Below, in pieces: positions 33,891 to 43,689 of a stretch of DNA of 64,000 nt. Within the stretch, counting starts at the first letter, position 1, and the number at the start of each line of letters is the position of its first letter. The position numbers were made by a program, and so were the translations under genes. The notes beneath the pieces were generated by a model. That model saw only the letters and a list, made by a program, of their open reading frames with translations, searched no databases and was not told the DNA's origin. Origin of the DNA: an uncultured Bacteroides sp. (GTDB lineage: Bacteria; Bacteroidota; Bacteroidia; Bacteroidales; Bacteroidaceae); contig CAMTPC010000003.1 of NCBI GenBank assembly GCA_947074295.1, positions 1-64,000 on the forward strand. Direction: 5' to 3'.

Positions 33891-36530
33891 ATGAAAAAAT
33901 CAAACGTATATTTATATATTCTATGGGTTATTATGCTCATATTTCTACCTTGCTCTATAAGTGCTCAGAATTTTAGGGGTAAAGTCATAGATCATCAGAA
34001 TAAACCTGTACCATTTGCGGCAATTTATGTTCGTGAGTTGATGAGAGGCTTTACAGCAGATGAAAATGGCAATTTTCATGCTCCACTGGAAATAGGAGAA
34101 TATAGCTGCGAGATTTCTTCTATGGGTTATAAACCTAAAATCCTGAATATTCAAATCACGAACCAAACACACCATCATGAAATACTTCTTGAAGAGCAAA
34201 TCTATACTTTAAAAGAGGTAAATATCAGTAAAAAAGCCGAAGATCCGGCCTATGCGGTGATGCGCAATACTATTGCGTCAGCACCTTTCAATTTGAATCG
34301 TATTGATGGATACAAAGCTGAAATGTATCTGAAGGGGAGTGGTAAGATGGAAAAGATTCCTGGTATACTCAAGATCAACAAGGGGATTCGTGAAGATGCG
34401 CGCAAATATATGAACAAACTCTTTCTATTGGAAGAACAGCGAGAGATTGTTTTTAGGGCTCCTGACCATTGGGAAGCCAATGTGATAGCTTATAGTAATA
34501 CTTTTCCTGATGAGGTGCGGGTCGAAATAGGTTTATCGATGATTAATTTATATAAACCTGAACTTTTTGGACGGATATCTCCAGTCAACCCTTCGGCGTT
34601 TTCCTATTACAAGTTCAAATTGGATGGCTGTTATGTCGAAGGTGATAAGTTGATAAACAAGATTAAGGTCATACCAAGAAATGAAAATCCGCAGCTTTTT
34701 TCTGGGTACATTTATGTTGTGGAAAATAGCTGGTGTATATCTGCAGCCCAACTGAATATGGAGATAAGTGGGGTGACGATGGATGTTCAAGTGATTTGTA
34801 GCGAGATACTGCCGCATGTGTATCTCCCCACTTCAATTACTGCCGAAAATAAATTTGATGTAATGGGGTTTGAGGGGGAAGCATCTTACTTGGCCTCTGT
34901 ACAGTATCTGGATATTGACATTGCAGAGCAAAATTCCACTTCGAATAATTTGATTATCTTTGCGGAATCACAACTGCCAAAAGCAGATCGTAAACAAAGA
35001 AAGCGCTTGGCTAAAATTGAAAAATTATCTGCTAAAGATGATTTGACAATGCATGACGCTTATCGCTTATATAAACTGCGCGAAGAAGTGGCTTTGGCTA
35101 ATGATACATTGCGTACCAATCATCGATTTGAGCGAGTAGCTATCTCGCGTAGTGATAATATCACGACAGACTCTTTGGCTAATAAACGGGATTCGCTGTA
35201 TTGGACCAGTGTTCGTAGTATACAATTAAAGCCAGAAGAACTTGAAAGCTATGCATTCCGTAAAGAATTAGATGATGTAGTGGATACTTTGACCTCTAAG
35301 GTGTCGCGCTACAAACCAATTTATGGGACAATACTGAAAACTTTGATTATCGGTAATCGTTTTAATTTCAAAGACGATAAGATCTGGTTGCAGTTTTATG
35401 ATATTCTGTCGTATATTCCAGATGACAACTTTGTAGACGGTGAATGGGTTGGGGCGAAATTTGATTTAGGATTCAAGTTGTCAGATAAGATTTCGTTGGT
35501 ATTGATGCCATCGCTCTATTATACTACTAAGCGAAAGGCAATTACTGGCGAAGAAGCTATACAGCTAAACTATGCGCCTCGAAGGTTGGGACAATTCAAG
35601 ATTGCTGTGGGTTCGACATCTGCTGACTATAATGGTACTTGCGGAGAGGCGCGTCTGATCAACTCGCTAGCTTCTTCCTTCTTTGGGCGCAATGATTTGA
35701 AACTGTATGATAAGCGCTATCTAACGATAAGCAATCAGATAGAGTTGACTAATAGTCTTCTTTTCTCAGCAGAATTGACTTGGCAAAAGCGAAAAATGTT
35801 GGAGAATTTGGAGCATAAAGGTTGGTTTGGTACTAAAGCGCGACCGAACTACCCTTATGTGTCTACTTTTTCACCAATGCCTTCTAATGAACTGCTTCGT
35901 ATGACACTTGGCTTGGAATGGACTCCTGCACATTACTATCGTATGAAGGATAATAAGAAGGTATATGAACCATCAATTTATCCTACTTTTGCTTTGCAAT
36001 ATCAAAAAGCTTTTCCATTACACCGTGCTGCAGTTTCTCCCTCTTTTCAGATGGCTTCTTTCTCTGCATGGCAGAAGATTGGCTTCGGCATGTTCAACGA
36101 GATTTATTGGAGTGTCAATGCGGGTACATTCTGGGATAAAAAGGATATTCAGTTTCCTGATTTTATGCATTTCGAGATGACCGGGTTGCCTGTGACGGAA
36201 TATAGTTTTGATAATAGTTTCTCTTTGATGGGCAACTATGCCTATGCCAATGATACACGTTGGGTGCAGGCTCATTTCTCATGGTATACTCCCTATTTAG
36301 CACTAAAGTATATCCCTTTTCTTAAAAGGCAGTTGTTTGATGAAGCGTTACATTTTCGGACAGTGGCAGTCCAACATTTCAAGCCTTATTCTGAGTTGGG
36401 CTATTCGGTGGGATTTAGTAAAGTCATTCGTGTCGGGGTATTTGTTGGATTCAAGTCATTTAATTACGATCGGGTCGGAGTTTCTGTTAGTCTACCTATT
36501 CTGGATGTCATTGAACACGTATCTAAGTAG
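33891..36530 (+). CDS. DUF5686 / carboxypeptidase-regulatory-like outer-membrane protein
   Basis: This is an 879-residue exported protein. After a signal peptide (about 1-25, ends ISAQ) comes a CarboxypepD-regulatory-like beta-sandwich (about 27-108: [35 protein letters not shown]). The large remainder matches the DUF5686 family as I know it, with [34 protein letters not shown] near residue 120. The C-terminal half is rich in aromatic beta-strands (about 480-879), suggesting an outer-membrane barrel. This architecture resembles TonB-dependent transporters without a plug, but a transport role is not shown. The gene is monocistronic and divergent from the SUI1-type gene. Confidence 0.82.
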   Translation: MKKSNVYLYILWVIMLIFLPCSISAQNFRGKVIDHQNKPVPFAAIYVRELMRGFTADENGNFHAPLEIGEYSCEISSMGYKPKILNIQITNQTHHHEILLEEQIYTLKEVNISKKAEDPAYAVMRNTIASAPFNLNRIDGYKAEMYLKGSGKMEKIPGILKINKGIREDARKYMNKLFLLEEQREIVFRAPDHWEANVIAYSNTFPDEVRVEIGLSMINLYKPELFGRISPVNPSAFSYYKFKLDGCYVEGDKLINKIKVIPRNENPQLFSGYIYVVENSWCISAAQLNMEISGVTMDVQVICSEILPHVYLPTSITAENKFDVMGFEGEASYLASVQYLDIDIAEQNSTSNNLIIFAESQLPKADRKQRKRLAKIEKLSAKDDLTMHDAYRLYKLREEVALANDTLRTNHRFERVAISRSDNITTDSLANKRDSLYWTSVRSIQLKPEELESYAFRKELDDVVDTLTSKVSRYKPIYGTILKTLIIGNRFNFKDDKIWLQFYDILSYIPDDNFVDGEWVGAKFDLGFKLSDKISLVLMPSLYYTTKRKAITGEEAIQLNYAPRRLGQFKIAVGSTSADYNGTCGEARLINSLASSFFGRNDLKLYDKRYLTISNQIELTNSLLFSAELTWQKRKMLENLEHKGWFGTKARPNYPYVSTFSPMPSNELLRMTLGLEWTPAHYYRMKDNKKVYEPSIYPTFALQYQKAFPLHRAAVSPSFQMASFSAWQKIGFGMFNEIYWSVNAGTFWDKKDIQFPDFMHFEMTGLPVTEYSFDNSFSLMGNYAYANDTRWVQAHFSWYTPYLALKYIPFLKRQLFDEALHFRTVAVQHFKPYSELGYSVGFSKVIRVGVFVGFKSFNYDRVGVSVSLPILDVIEHVSK

Positions 36531-36561
36531 TCTAAAATTACTATTTCTATAACCGCTAAAC

Positions 36562-36592
36562 ATTGTGTATTAGATAAAATGGTTTACTTTTG
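36562..36592 (+). promoter_or_regulatory. Promoter of rex
   Basis: ATTG (36562-36565), 19 bases, TACTTTTG (36585-36592) gives the correct spacing and -7 match. The overlapping TTGTGAAACAA (36590-36600) contains TTGTGAA, a half of the classical Rex operator. Confidence 0.5.
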
Positions 36593-36631
36593 TGAAACAA
36601 TAAGCTAAGCATATAAAAAAAGTGTGTATAT

Positions 36632-37288
36632 ATGGAGCAACCTTTACAGCCTAAAGACTATCAAAAAGTACCGGAGCCAACCTTGAGAAGGCTACCTTGG
36701 TATCTATCCAACGTCAAGCTGTTGAAGCAAAGAGGAGAGCATTTTGTGTCTTCCACGCAAATATCAAAAGAAATCAATATTGATGCTTCGCAAATTGCTA
36801 AAGATTTGTCGTACGTCAATATTAGCGGTCGTACCCGTGTGGGCTACGAGGTAGACACTTTGATTGATGTGCTGGAGAGCTTCTTGGGTTTTACCAATAT
36901 ACATAAGGCGTTTTTGTTTGGGGTAGGTAGTCTGGGTGGTGCTTTACTGCAAGATTCGGGTTTGAAACATTTTGGACTGGAAATTGTCGCTGCCTTTGAT
37001 ATTGATCCTGCACTTGTAGGTACTACTTTAAACGGGATTCCTATTTATCATTCCGATGAGTTTGTAGATAAGATGAATGAGTATGATGTGCAGATTGGTG
37101 TTCTTACTGTTCCCATCGAAATTGCTCAATCGGTGACTGACATGATGGTGGCTGGAGGACTTAATGCCGTGTGGAATTTTACACCATTTCGTATTCGTGT
37201 CCCAGAGCATATTGTGGTACAGAATACTTCTCTTTATGCCCATTTGGCAGTTATGTTTAATAGATTAAACTTCAATAAGATAAAATAA
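36632..37288 (+). CDS. rex: Redox-sensing transcriptional repressor Rex
   Basis: This is a 218-residue homodimeric repressor that leaves DNA when NADH is high relative to NAD+. The N-terminal winged helix (about 15-80) carries LRRLPWYLSNVKLLKQ, SSTQISKEINIDASQIAKDLSY and GRTRVGYEVDTLI. The Rossmann domain begins at about 88 with the dinucleotide-binding GVGSLGGALL, and a C-terminal domain-swap helix (LYAHLAVMFNRLNF) completes the dimer. Its stop TAA overlaps the ATG of the next gene by one base (TAATG), so the two are translationally coupled. A TTGTGAA half-site at its own promoter would fit autoregulation. Confidence 0.93.
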   Translation: MEQPLQPKDYQKVPEPTLRRLPWYLSNVKLLKQRGEHFVSSTQISKEINIDASQIAKDLSYVNISGRTRVGYEVDTLIDVLESFLGFTNIHKAFLFGVGSLGGALLQDSGLKHFGLEIVAAFDIDPALVGTTLNGIPIYHSDEFVDKMNEYDVQIGVLTVPIEIAQSVTDMMVAGGLNAVWNFTPFRIRVPEHIVVQNTSLYAHLAVMFNRLNFNKIK

Positions 37289-37902
37289 TGAAAATCATTG
37301 CTGTAGGAATGAACTATGACCAACACAATAAAGAGTTGGGCCATACGTTAGTGAATAAAGAGCCAGTTATCTTTTTGAAGCCTGATTCGGCATTGCTGAA
37401 GGACGGAAAGCCTTTCTTTATTCCAGATTTTTCGAAACGTGTAGACTACGAGACTGAATTGGTGGTACGTATCTGTCGATTGGGTAAGAATATCGCACCT
37501 CGTTTTGCGCACCGCTATTATGATGCTGTAACAGTTGGTATAGACTTTACGGCACGCGATTTGCAGAGTGAATATCGCGAGAAAGGTTTACCTTGGGAAC
37601 TATGTAAAGGTTTCGATAATTCTGCGGCGATTGGTGCATTTGTACCTATGGATCGTTTTGCTGATATTCAAAACTTGCAATTTAGTCTCGAAATAGATGG
37701 TAAAGAGGTACAGCATGGCAACACTGCTGATATGCTTTTCAAAGTAGATGAGATTATCGCCTATGTAAGTCAGTTTATGACGTTAAAGATTGGTGATTTG
37801 ATTTATACGGGTACACCTGTTGGTGTAGGGCCTGTATCTATAGACCAACATCTGCAAGGATTTCTGGAAGGAGAGAAACTTCTCGATTTTTATATTCGCT
37901 GA
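37288..37902 (+). CDS. Fumarylacetoacetate hydrolase family protein
   Basis: This 204-residue member of the FAH family has hydrolases and decarboxylases acting on beta-diketo or oxaloacetate-like acids as relatives. Metal ligands of the family are visible: the acidic pair in VDYETELVVRI (about 52-58) and Asp in GIDFTARDLQ (about 91-97). The IYTGTPVGVGPV loop near the C-terminus is also typical. It lacks the N-terminal SH3-like domain of true FAH. Coupling to rex suggests a role linked to redox or fermentative carbon metabolism, for instance acylpyruvate or oxaloacetate handling, but the substrate cannot be read from sequence. Confidence 0.88.
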   Translation: MKIIAVGMNYDQHNKELGHTLVNKEPVIFLKPDSALLKDGKPFFIPDFSKRVDYETELVVRICRLGKNIAPRFAHRYYDAVTVGIDFTARDLQSEYREKGLPWELCKGFDNSAAIGAFVPMDRFADIQNLQFSLEIDGKEVQHGNTADMLFKVDEIIAYVSQFMTLKIGDLIYTGTPVGVGPVSIDQHLQGFLEGEKLLDFYIR

Positions 37903-37972
37903 CTAGGTGCGTTTGTGTTTCAACTGTGACAACAACGCTGCTACTTTAGCGTGACATACGGTTTGAATATAT

Positions 37973-40900
37973 ATGACGCACAAGTTACATACATTATTAG
38001 TCTTATTTCTGTTTGCCTTGCTTTCGGCAAATGCACAACAACAATTCATTACGCTCGAGTGGGATGACCTACCGGCGGTAGAACTGTTGCCACAAGTCTT
38101 CGAAGAAATTCCACTGTCTGCCGATTATGAAAACTACCAATATGATGTGCGTCTGGAGTTTCCCGAATATCAAAAGCTCACGATAGAGGAGGCTGATAAA
38201 CTACGCTCGGAAGGTATTGATTTGCCCCTATTTCCTGAAATCACAACACGAATCACTGTTGTGGGTGGATCGCCTAAACTGCAAGTCAGTTTCATCCCTT
38301 TAGTACAGCGTCAGTATTTATATCATCGTATTAATTCATTTAAGCTGTCTCTTGTAGTCACTCCGCGTACCACAACTTTTACTCGTAGTGCATATAGCGA
38401 AACTTTGACTAATTCCATCTTGTCAAAAGGCAAGATAGTGAAGATCCGTGTCCCAGATTCGGGTGTATATCAGATTACTCATGCTGAACTTCGACGTATG
38501 GGTTTTACCAATCCTGAGTCTGTGTCATTATATGGTTATGGCGGATATCTGTTATCAAACTCCTTCGCGGATCATCCAGCGCATGATCTTCCTGAAATAC
38601 CTTTGCTACGTACAAGCAACGCTGTACTATTTTATGCCAGAGGTCCTTTGTATTGGACCTGGAATATATCAACATCAGCCTATACACGCGTGCAAAATTG
38701 TTATTCTGATTATGGCTACTATTTCCTTGTCGATAATGGCGAAACTCCCATAACGTTTCCTGTTGATGATGATATTGTCGCAACAGCTGATAATGTACTT
38801 ACTGCCTTTGATGCTTACTCACTTTATGAGCGTGATGTGTATAATTGGCTTAAAAGTGGACGCGAAATGTATGACAGCTATGATTATGCTAACGGTAATA
38901 CACAAGATTATTCTTTTCGACTTACTGATATTGCTGATGAGACAGCCCGTGTGACTGTGGCATTCTCGGCTCGTTCAATCTCTGCTTCTACCACTATATC
39001 TGTTTCTGCTAACGGAACAACCCTTGGTAGCCGCAGTATTCCTTCTACCGGGAATGATTACTATGTTAAAGCTGCAGAAGGAGTAGGCACTTTTGTGTGG
39101 AGTGGTGATAAAATAGAAAATACTACTGTTCGAGTAGTGCACAACCGTTCTAATGGAATTTCGGGAAGACTTAATTATATCGCTGTCAATTACCAGCAAT
39201 ATCTGCGTCTGCGCAATGGCTATTTGGCTTTCCGCTCTCAAGCCTCTGTTGGCCAGGCCACAACTTTCACGCTAACTGGCGCCAATGCTTCCACCTTGAT
39301 TTGGGATGTAACCACACCAGGTGAATATAAGCAGATAATTGGTGAACTAGACGGAGATATCTATACCTTTACGATTCCAGCGTCATCAAGCTTGCGTGAG
39401 TTTGTTGCGGTAAATTCTACAGCAACCTTTAGCTCAGTAGAGAATATGGGATCTGTTAATAATCAAAATTTGCGTGCATTAGAAACCACTGACTTTGTTA
39501 TTATTGTCCCGGATCGAGCAGGGCTTATTGCACAAGCAGAACGTTTGGCTCAGGCTCATCGTACTCATGACTCCCTTCGTGTGACAGTTATCACTGCTCC
39601 TCAGATTTATAATGAATTCTCGTCAGGTACACCCGATGCTACCGCTTATCGTCGTTTGATGAAAATGTTATATGACTGTGCCACTATCGAAGCTGATTTG
39701 CCGAAGTATCTATTGCTTTTTGGTGATTGCGCCTACGATAATCGTATGCTATCTAGTGCTTGGCAAGGTAACAATCCTGCAGATTTTCTTCTGTCTTATC
39801 AAGTTCCGTCTTCATTAGATGAGAAAACATCTTATCTACTTGATGATTATTTTGGTTTCTTGGACGATCATGAAGGGGTGGCTTTGGCTACGGATAAACT
39901 GGATATAGGCATAGGGCGTTTTCCGGTGCGTACCGCCGAAGAAGCAAAGATTGTAGTAGATAAGAATATCGCTTATATGGAAAACAAGCATGCAGGTACT
40001 TGGAAACGTACAGTTTGTTTTGTGGCAGATGATGCAGAGGGGAATAATAGCGATAATGCTTTTATGCAACACGCTATTGATTTGGCAGATAGTGTACAGC
40101 TCTATTCACCTTATGTTCGTGCTGAGCGAATTTTGGCTGATGCTTACAAACGAGAGGCCTCCTCTACTGGCTATACCTATCCGGATGCTACCCGAAGATT
40201 GATGCAGCTTTTTGATCAAGGTATGCTGATGGTCAACTACACAGGACATAGCGGCACTATATCTTGGTCCGAAGAACAATTACTCACTACCGACAATATC
40301 AATAAGATGAACTGTGCGAACTTACCTGTATGGTTTACTGCTTCATGTGAATTTACACGCTTCGACGATGCTGCTACATCGGCAGGTGAAATGGCTTTTC
40401 TACATCCCAAGGGCGGCGCTATTGCTCTATTCTCAACGGCTCGTGTGGTGTATGATACACAAAACTATCACTTTCATCGCGCAGTGATTAATGCTATGTT
40501 CAAGCAACCGATAGGAACCCGCCTGCGTTTGGGTGATATTTATAAACGTGCTAAACAAGGTACACGCTATTTACAAAGCGATGCTAACAAACTGAATTTT
40601 AATTTGACAGGTAATCCCGCTTTATTACTCACCATACCTGAGTATCAGATTAAGGTGGATGAAATCACTGGCTTGGTAGATAATTCTAACTTACCTACTA
40701 TGCAAGCGGGCTCTAAAGTTACTGTTCGTGGTCGTGTTGTAGATGGCGATGGAACATTGGTCGATGATTTTGATGGTACAGTCCATCCTCTTATTCTAGA
40801 CAATCGTGAACGTGTATATACACTCGATAATGTGGGCGAAGGCGCTGTCTTTTATGATGACCATGTGCGCACTCTGTTTTCGGGGATGGATTCTATCAAA

Positions 40901-41716
40901 GGAGGTAGCTTTGAATTTACATTTCCTGTACCCTTAGATATCAACTACTCCGATGAACAAGGCTTAATGAAGTTCTATGCCTGCTCATCTGATAAGCGCG
41001 AAGCTGGTGGGCAATACAAGGATTTTGCCGTTGGTGGTACTGTAGACGGGTTGGAAATAGGTGGCGAAGGCCCTGAAATGACGCTCTACCTCAATACTCC
41101 TGATTTCCCATGGGGTGGTAAAGTCAATGAGACACCTTATTTCGTGGCAGAACTTTTCGATGTGGATGGTATCAATACTGTCGGTAATGGTATCGGTCAT
41201 GACCTCTCATTGTGCGTTGATGGTAAAACCACATACAATCTTAATGATTACTATATACCACAAGCAGGCGACTACACTCGTGGCCGTGTTACTTTCTCGA
41301 TACCCGAACTCTCAGAAGGAAAGCACCAGCTTTCATTCCGTGCGTGGGATTTGCTCAATCAGTCCACTACGAAGACTTTAGAGTTTGAAGTTGTTAAGGG
41401 ATTGCGTCCCGACCTCTTCTCGATCACTTGCTCTAATAGTCCTGCCCGCGAAGGCACCACATTCATTCTTTCACATGATCGTCCCGACTCTGAACTTGAT
41501 GTACGGATCAGCGTTTGCGACTTTACAGGACGTGAGCTTTGGGTACATACAGAGACAGGTGTTTCCTCGGGTAACTACTATTACATCGATTGGGATCTAT
41601 GCAGCAATGCAGGTCAACGTCTATGGCCAGGTGTCTACCTGTATCGTGCTTCCATCGTTTCGGGTGGTAGTAAAGAGAGTACCAAATCAGAGAAAATCGT
41701 CATCCTTTCACAATAA
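37973..41716 (+). CDS. porU: Type IX secretion system sortase PorU (C25 peptidase)
   Basis: This 1247-residue exported protein has a signal peptide (about 1-21). A long N-terminal beta region (about 25-500) is followed by a gingipain-type C25 peptidase domain (about 500-880), with catalytic His759 in NYTGHSG and Cys792 in FTASCEF. Further beta-sandwich domains follow, with a C-terminal secretion/sorting-like segment (about 1150-1247, VYLYRASI and KIVILSQ). By family knowledge PorU cleaves the C-terminal signal of type IX cargo and attaches it to lipopolysaccharide, working with PorV. porV follows 90 bases downstream, the usual pairing. Other components of the system are not in this window. 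Confidence 0.92.
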   Translation: MTHKLHTLLVLFLFALLSANAQQQFITLEWDDLPAVELLPQVFEEIPLSADYENYQYDVRLEFPEYQKLTIEEADKLRSEGIDLPLFPEITTRITVVGGSPKLQVSFIPLVQRQYLYHRINSFKLSLVVTPRTTTFTRSAYSETLTNSILSKGKIVKIRVPDSGVYQITHAELRRMGFTNPESVSLYGYGGYLLSNSFADHPAHDLPEIPLLRTSNAVLFYARGPLYWTWNISTSAYTRVQNCYSDYGYYFLVDNGETPITFPVDDDIVATADNVLTAFDAYSLYERDVYNWLKSGREMYDSYDYANGNTQDYSFRLTDIADETARVTVAFSARSISASTTISVSANGTTLGSRSIPSTGNDYYVKAAEGVGTFVWSGDKIENTTVRVVHNRSNGISGRLNYIAVNYQQYLRLRNGYLAFRSQASVGQATTFTLTGANASTLIWDVTTPGEYKQIIGELDGDIYTFTIPASSSLREFVAVNSTATFSSVENMGSVNNQNLRALETTDFVIIVPDRAGLIAQAERLAQAHRTHDSLRVTVITAPQIYNEFSSGTPDATAYRRLMKMLYDCATIEADLPKYLLLFGDCAYDNRMLSSAWQGNNPADFLLSYQVPSSLDEKTSYLLDDYFGFLDDHEGVALATDKLDIGIGRFPVRTAEEAKIVVDKNIAYMENKHAGTWKRTVCFVADDAEGNNSDNAFMQHAIDLADSVQLYSPYVRAERILADAYKREASSTGYTYPDATRRLMQLFDQGMLMVNYTGHSGTISWSEEQLLTTDNINKMNCANLPVWFTASCEFTRFDDAATSAGEMAFLHPKGGAIALFSTARVVYDTQNYHFHRAVINAMFKQPIGTRLRLGDIYKRAKQGTRYLQSDANKLNFNLTGNPALLLTIPEYQIKVDEITGLVDNSNLPTMQAGSKVTVRGRVVDGDGTLVDDFDGTVHPLILDNRERVYTLDNVGEGAVFYDDHVRTLFSGMDSIKGGSFEFTFPVPLDINYSDEQGLMKFYACSSDKREAGGQYKDFAVGGTVDGLEIGGEGPEMTLYLNTPDFPWGGKVNETPYFVAELFDVDGINTVGNGIGHDLSLCVDGKTTYNLNDYYIPQAGDYTRGRVTFSIPELSEGKHQLSFRAWDLLNQSTTKTLEFEVVKGLRPDLFSITCSNSPAREGTTFILSHDRPDSELDVRISVCDFTGRELWVHTETGVSSGNYYYIDWDLCSNAGQRLWPGVYLYRASIVSGGSKESTKSEKIVILSQ

Positions 41717-41741
41717 ATAGTGGAATATTAGGTTATTAATG

Positions 41742-41780
41742 GGAAGACTGCTTTATCCGTTGAGTAGATAGGAGTCTTCC
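41742..41780 (+). other. Hairpin between porU and porV
   Basis: GGAAGACT (41742-41749) pairs with AGTCTTCC (41773-41780) over a 23-base loop. CTTTTTCTTTT follows 10 bases later. It could tune porV read-through. It is too loose to call a terminator. Confidence 0.45.
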
Positions 41781-41806
41781 GATATAAAATCTTTTTCTTT
41801 TCAGAT

Positions 41807-43009
41807 ATGAATAAATTCTTATTGCTTTTCCTTTCGCTCCTTTCATTATCTACCCTTATGTGGGCTCAGAAGGATGAGTTCAACCCAATCCATACTGGTG
41901 TCAATTCGCTGAATATAGCACCCGATGCACGAGGTGGAGGTCTGGGCGATATAGGTGCGGCAACCGATCCCGATAATAATTCGCAATATTGGAATCCCGC
42001 AAAATATCCATTTACAATCAGTCGTGCTGGTGTTGCGGTGTCCTACACTCCTTGGCTTCGCAAGTTGGTGAGCGACATCGACTTGGCCTACTTAGCTGGG
42101 TATTATCGTATCGGTGATTATCAGGCTATCAGTGGTTCGTTGCGTTATTTCTCGCTTGGTGATGTTCCTGTAGGTACAGGATCAGATGGTTTAGGCGGTT
42201 ATTCTATCAAACCATACGAAATGGCGGTTGATGTGGCCTACTCACGTATGCTTTCGCACCGATTTTCAGCGGCTGTTGCCTTGCGCTATATCTACTCTGA
42301 TTTGGCTTATAAATACGATGAAGAGGTGACACCTGCCTCTGCATTTGCTGCCGATCTTGCTTTCTATTATTCAGACTATGTGATGATTGCCCAACGTGAA
42401 TGCATGTTCTCTTGGGGTCTCAACATCTCGAATATCGGTACTAAGATATCGTATGATGGTGGTAACTATAGTCAATTCCTACCTACCAATCTTCGTCTAG
42501 GGTTCTCGCTACTGGCACCCATAGACGATTACAATACCATTTCGTTCAATCTCGATCTCAATAAACTCCTTGTACCGACACGTCCTACTTTCGAGCAATA
42601 TCAGAAGAAGTTTGGTGACGACATGACTCATGCCGATTATATCGAATGGATTCAGACCGAAGGCTACAATGACATTTCACCTATTAAAGGTATCTTCAAA
42701 TCATTCAGTGATGCACCTGGTGGCTTCAAGGAGGAGATGCAAGAGATACAGTGGTCTTTTGGTGTAGAATATATGTACAACAACCAGTTCTCTGTGCGTG
42801 GTGGTTATCACTACGAGAATGCCAACAAAGGCAATCGTAAGTATTTCGCATTCGGTGCAGGTTTTCGCATGAGCGTATTCTCATTGGATGCTGCCTACTT
42901 GCTCTCTACCGCGCAGAGCAATCCGCTCGACCAAACTTTGCGATTCACCTTAGGTTTCGACCTCGATGGTATTCGAGACTTGTTTGGCGGTGGTGGTCGT
43001 CGCCGTTAA
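41807..43009 (+). CDS. porV: Type IX secretion outer-membrane protein PorV
   Basis: This is a 400-residue outer-membrane barrel with a signal peptide ending at WAQ (about 1-20). The family landmark near the mature N-terminus, LNIAPDARGGGLGDIGAATDPDNNSQYWNPAKYPF, is conserved, and alternating aromatic strands run to the C-terminus (TLRFTLGFDLDGI). PorV is an FadL-like barrel that carries type IX cargo from the translocon to the PorU sortase. The final GGGGRRR extension after the last strand is short and probably periplasmic or flexible. It belongs with porU, and ispF follows after 15 bases. Confidence 0.92.
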   Translation: MNKFLLLFLSLLSLSTLMWAQKDEFNPIHTGVNSLNIAPDARGGGLGDIGAATDPDNNSQYWNPAKYPFTISRAGVAVSYTPWLRKLVSDIDLAYLAGYYRIGDYQAISGSLRYFSLGDVPVGTGSDGLGGYSIKPYEMAVDVAYSRMLSHRFSAAVALRYIYSDLAYKYDEEVTPASAFAADLAFYYSDYVMIAQRECMFSWGLNISNIGTKISYDGGNYSQFLPTNLRLGFSLLAPIDDYNTISFNLDLNKLLVPTRPTFEQYQKKFGDDMTHADYIEWIQTEGYNDISPIKGIFKSFSDAPGGFKEEMQEIQWSFGVEYMYNNQFSVRGGYHYENANKGNRKYFAFGAGFRMSVFSLDAAYLLSTAQSNPLDQTLRFTLGFDLDGIRDLFGGGGRRR

Positions 43010-43024
43010 TCACTCTAAACCATA

Positions 43025-43507
43025 ATGAAGATGAAGATACGTGTAGGATTCGGATTTGATGTGCACCAGTTAGTCGAAGGGCGCGAACTCTGGTTGGGTG
43101 GCATAAAGTTAGCGCATACAAAAGGATTGTTGGGGCACTCAGATGCTGATGTCCTGATTCATGCGCTTTGCGATGCCTTGCTTGGAGCTGCCAATATGCG
43201 CGACATCGGTTATCACTTTCCCGATACCTCAGGAGAATTCAAGAACATCGACAGTAAGATTCTGTTGAAAGATACAGTGACACTTATTGCCTCCAAGGGC
43301 TATCATATCGGCAATATAGATGCTACGATTTGTGCTGAACAACCCAAGTTGAAAGTACATATTCCTTTAATGCAGCAAACTCTGGCCACTGTGATGGGGG
43401 TAGATGTAGATGATGTTTCTATTAAGGCCACCACTACAGAGAAGCTCGGCTTCACTGGCCGTCAGGAAGGCATATCCGCCTACGTCACAGTGTTGATAGA
43501 GAAATAA
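43025..43507 (+). CDS. ispF: 2-C-methyl-D-erythritol 2,4-cyclodiphosphate synthase
   Basis: This 160-residue trimeric enzyme of the non-mevalonate (MEP) isoprenoid pathway cyclises CDP-methylerythritol phosphate with loss of CMP. Metal ligands Asp and His in GFGFDVHQL (about 8-16), the LLGHSDADVLIHALCDALLGAA stretch (about 36-57), the FPDTSGEFKNIDS loop, and TTEKLGFTGRQEGISAY (about 135-151) are all family signatures. The start could also be Met3 two codons on. Placed 15 bases after porV, it may share that transcript, though the functions are unrelated. A strong terminator follows. Confidence 0.95.
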   Translation: MKMKIRVGFGFDVHQLVEGRELWLGGIKLAHTKGLLGHSDADVLIHALCDALLGAANMRDIGYHFPDTSGEFKNIDSKILLKDTVTLIASKGYHIGNIDATICAEQPKLKVHIPLMQQTLATVMGVDVDDVSIKATTTEKLGFTGRQEGISAYVTVLIEK

Positions 43508-43538
43508 AGATGCTATTTACGTTTCTATAGAAAGAGAG

Positions 43539-43583
43539 CGTCCCGCTACTGGTGCCATGGTGCCTTAGCGGGATGTTTTTGTT
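43539..43583 (+). terminator. Terminator after ispF
   Basis: CGTCCCGCTA (43539-43548) pairs with TAGCGGGATG (43566-43575), with one G-T pair, and is followed by TTTTTG. The 17-base loop contains GGTGCCATGGTGCC. Confidence 0.8.
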
Positions 43584-43623
43584 TTGGATGATTTTATAGC
43601 CTATTACGTACGATTGAGACAGT

Positions 43624-43651
43624 TTTGTTGTGATTCAATGGCGTATTTTTG
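43624..43651 (+). promoter_or_regulatory. Candidate promoter of the heparinase II/III-like gene
   Basis: TATTTTTG (43644-43651) fits the -7 box, with TTTG at 43624-43627 only 16 bases upstream, shorter than the usual 19. Confidence 0.35.
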
Positions 43652-43689
43652 GAAACGATAATCATTACTATTAAAACTTATACATCAAC

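Noticed and set aside
36590-36600. TTGTGAAACAA as a full Rex operator
   Set aside because: Only TTGT/ACAA arms of 4 bases are symmetric. The classical site is a longer inverted repeat with TTGTGAA and TTCACAA arms. Kept only as a half-site note.
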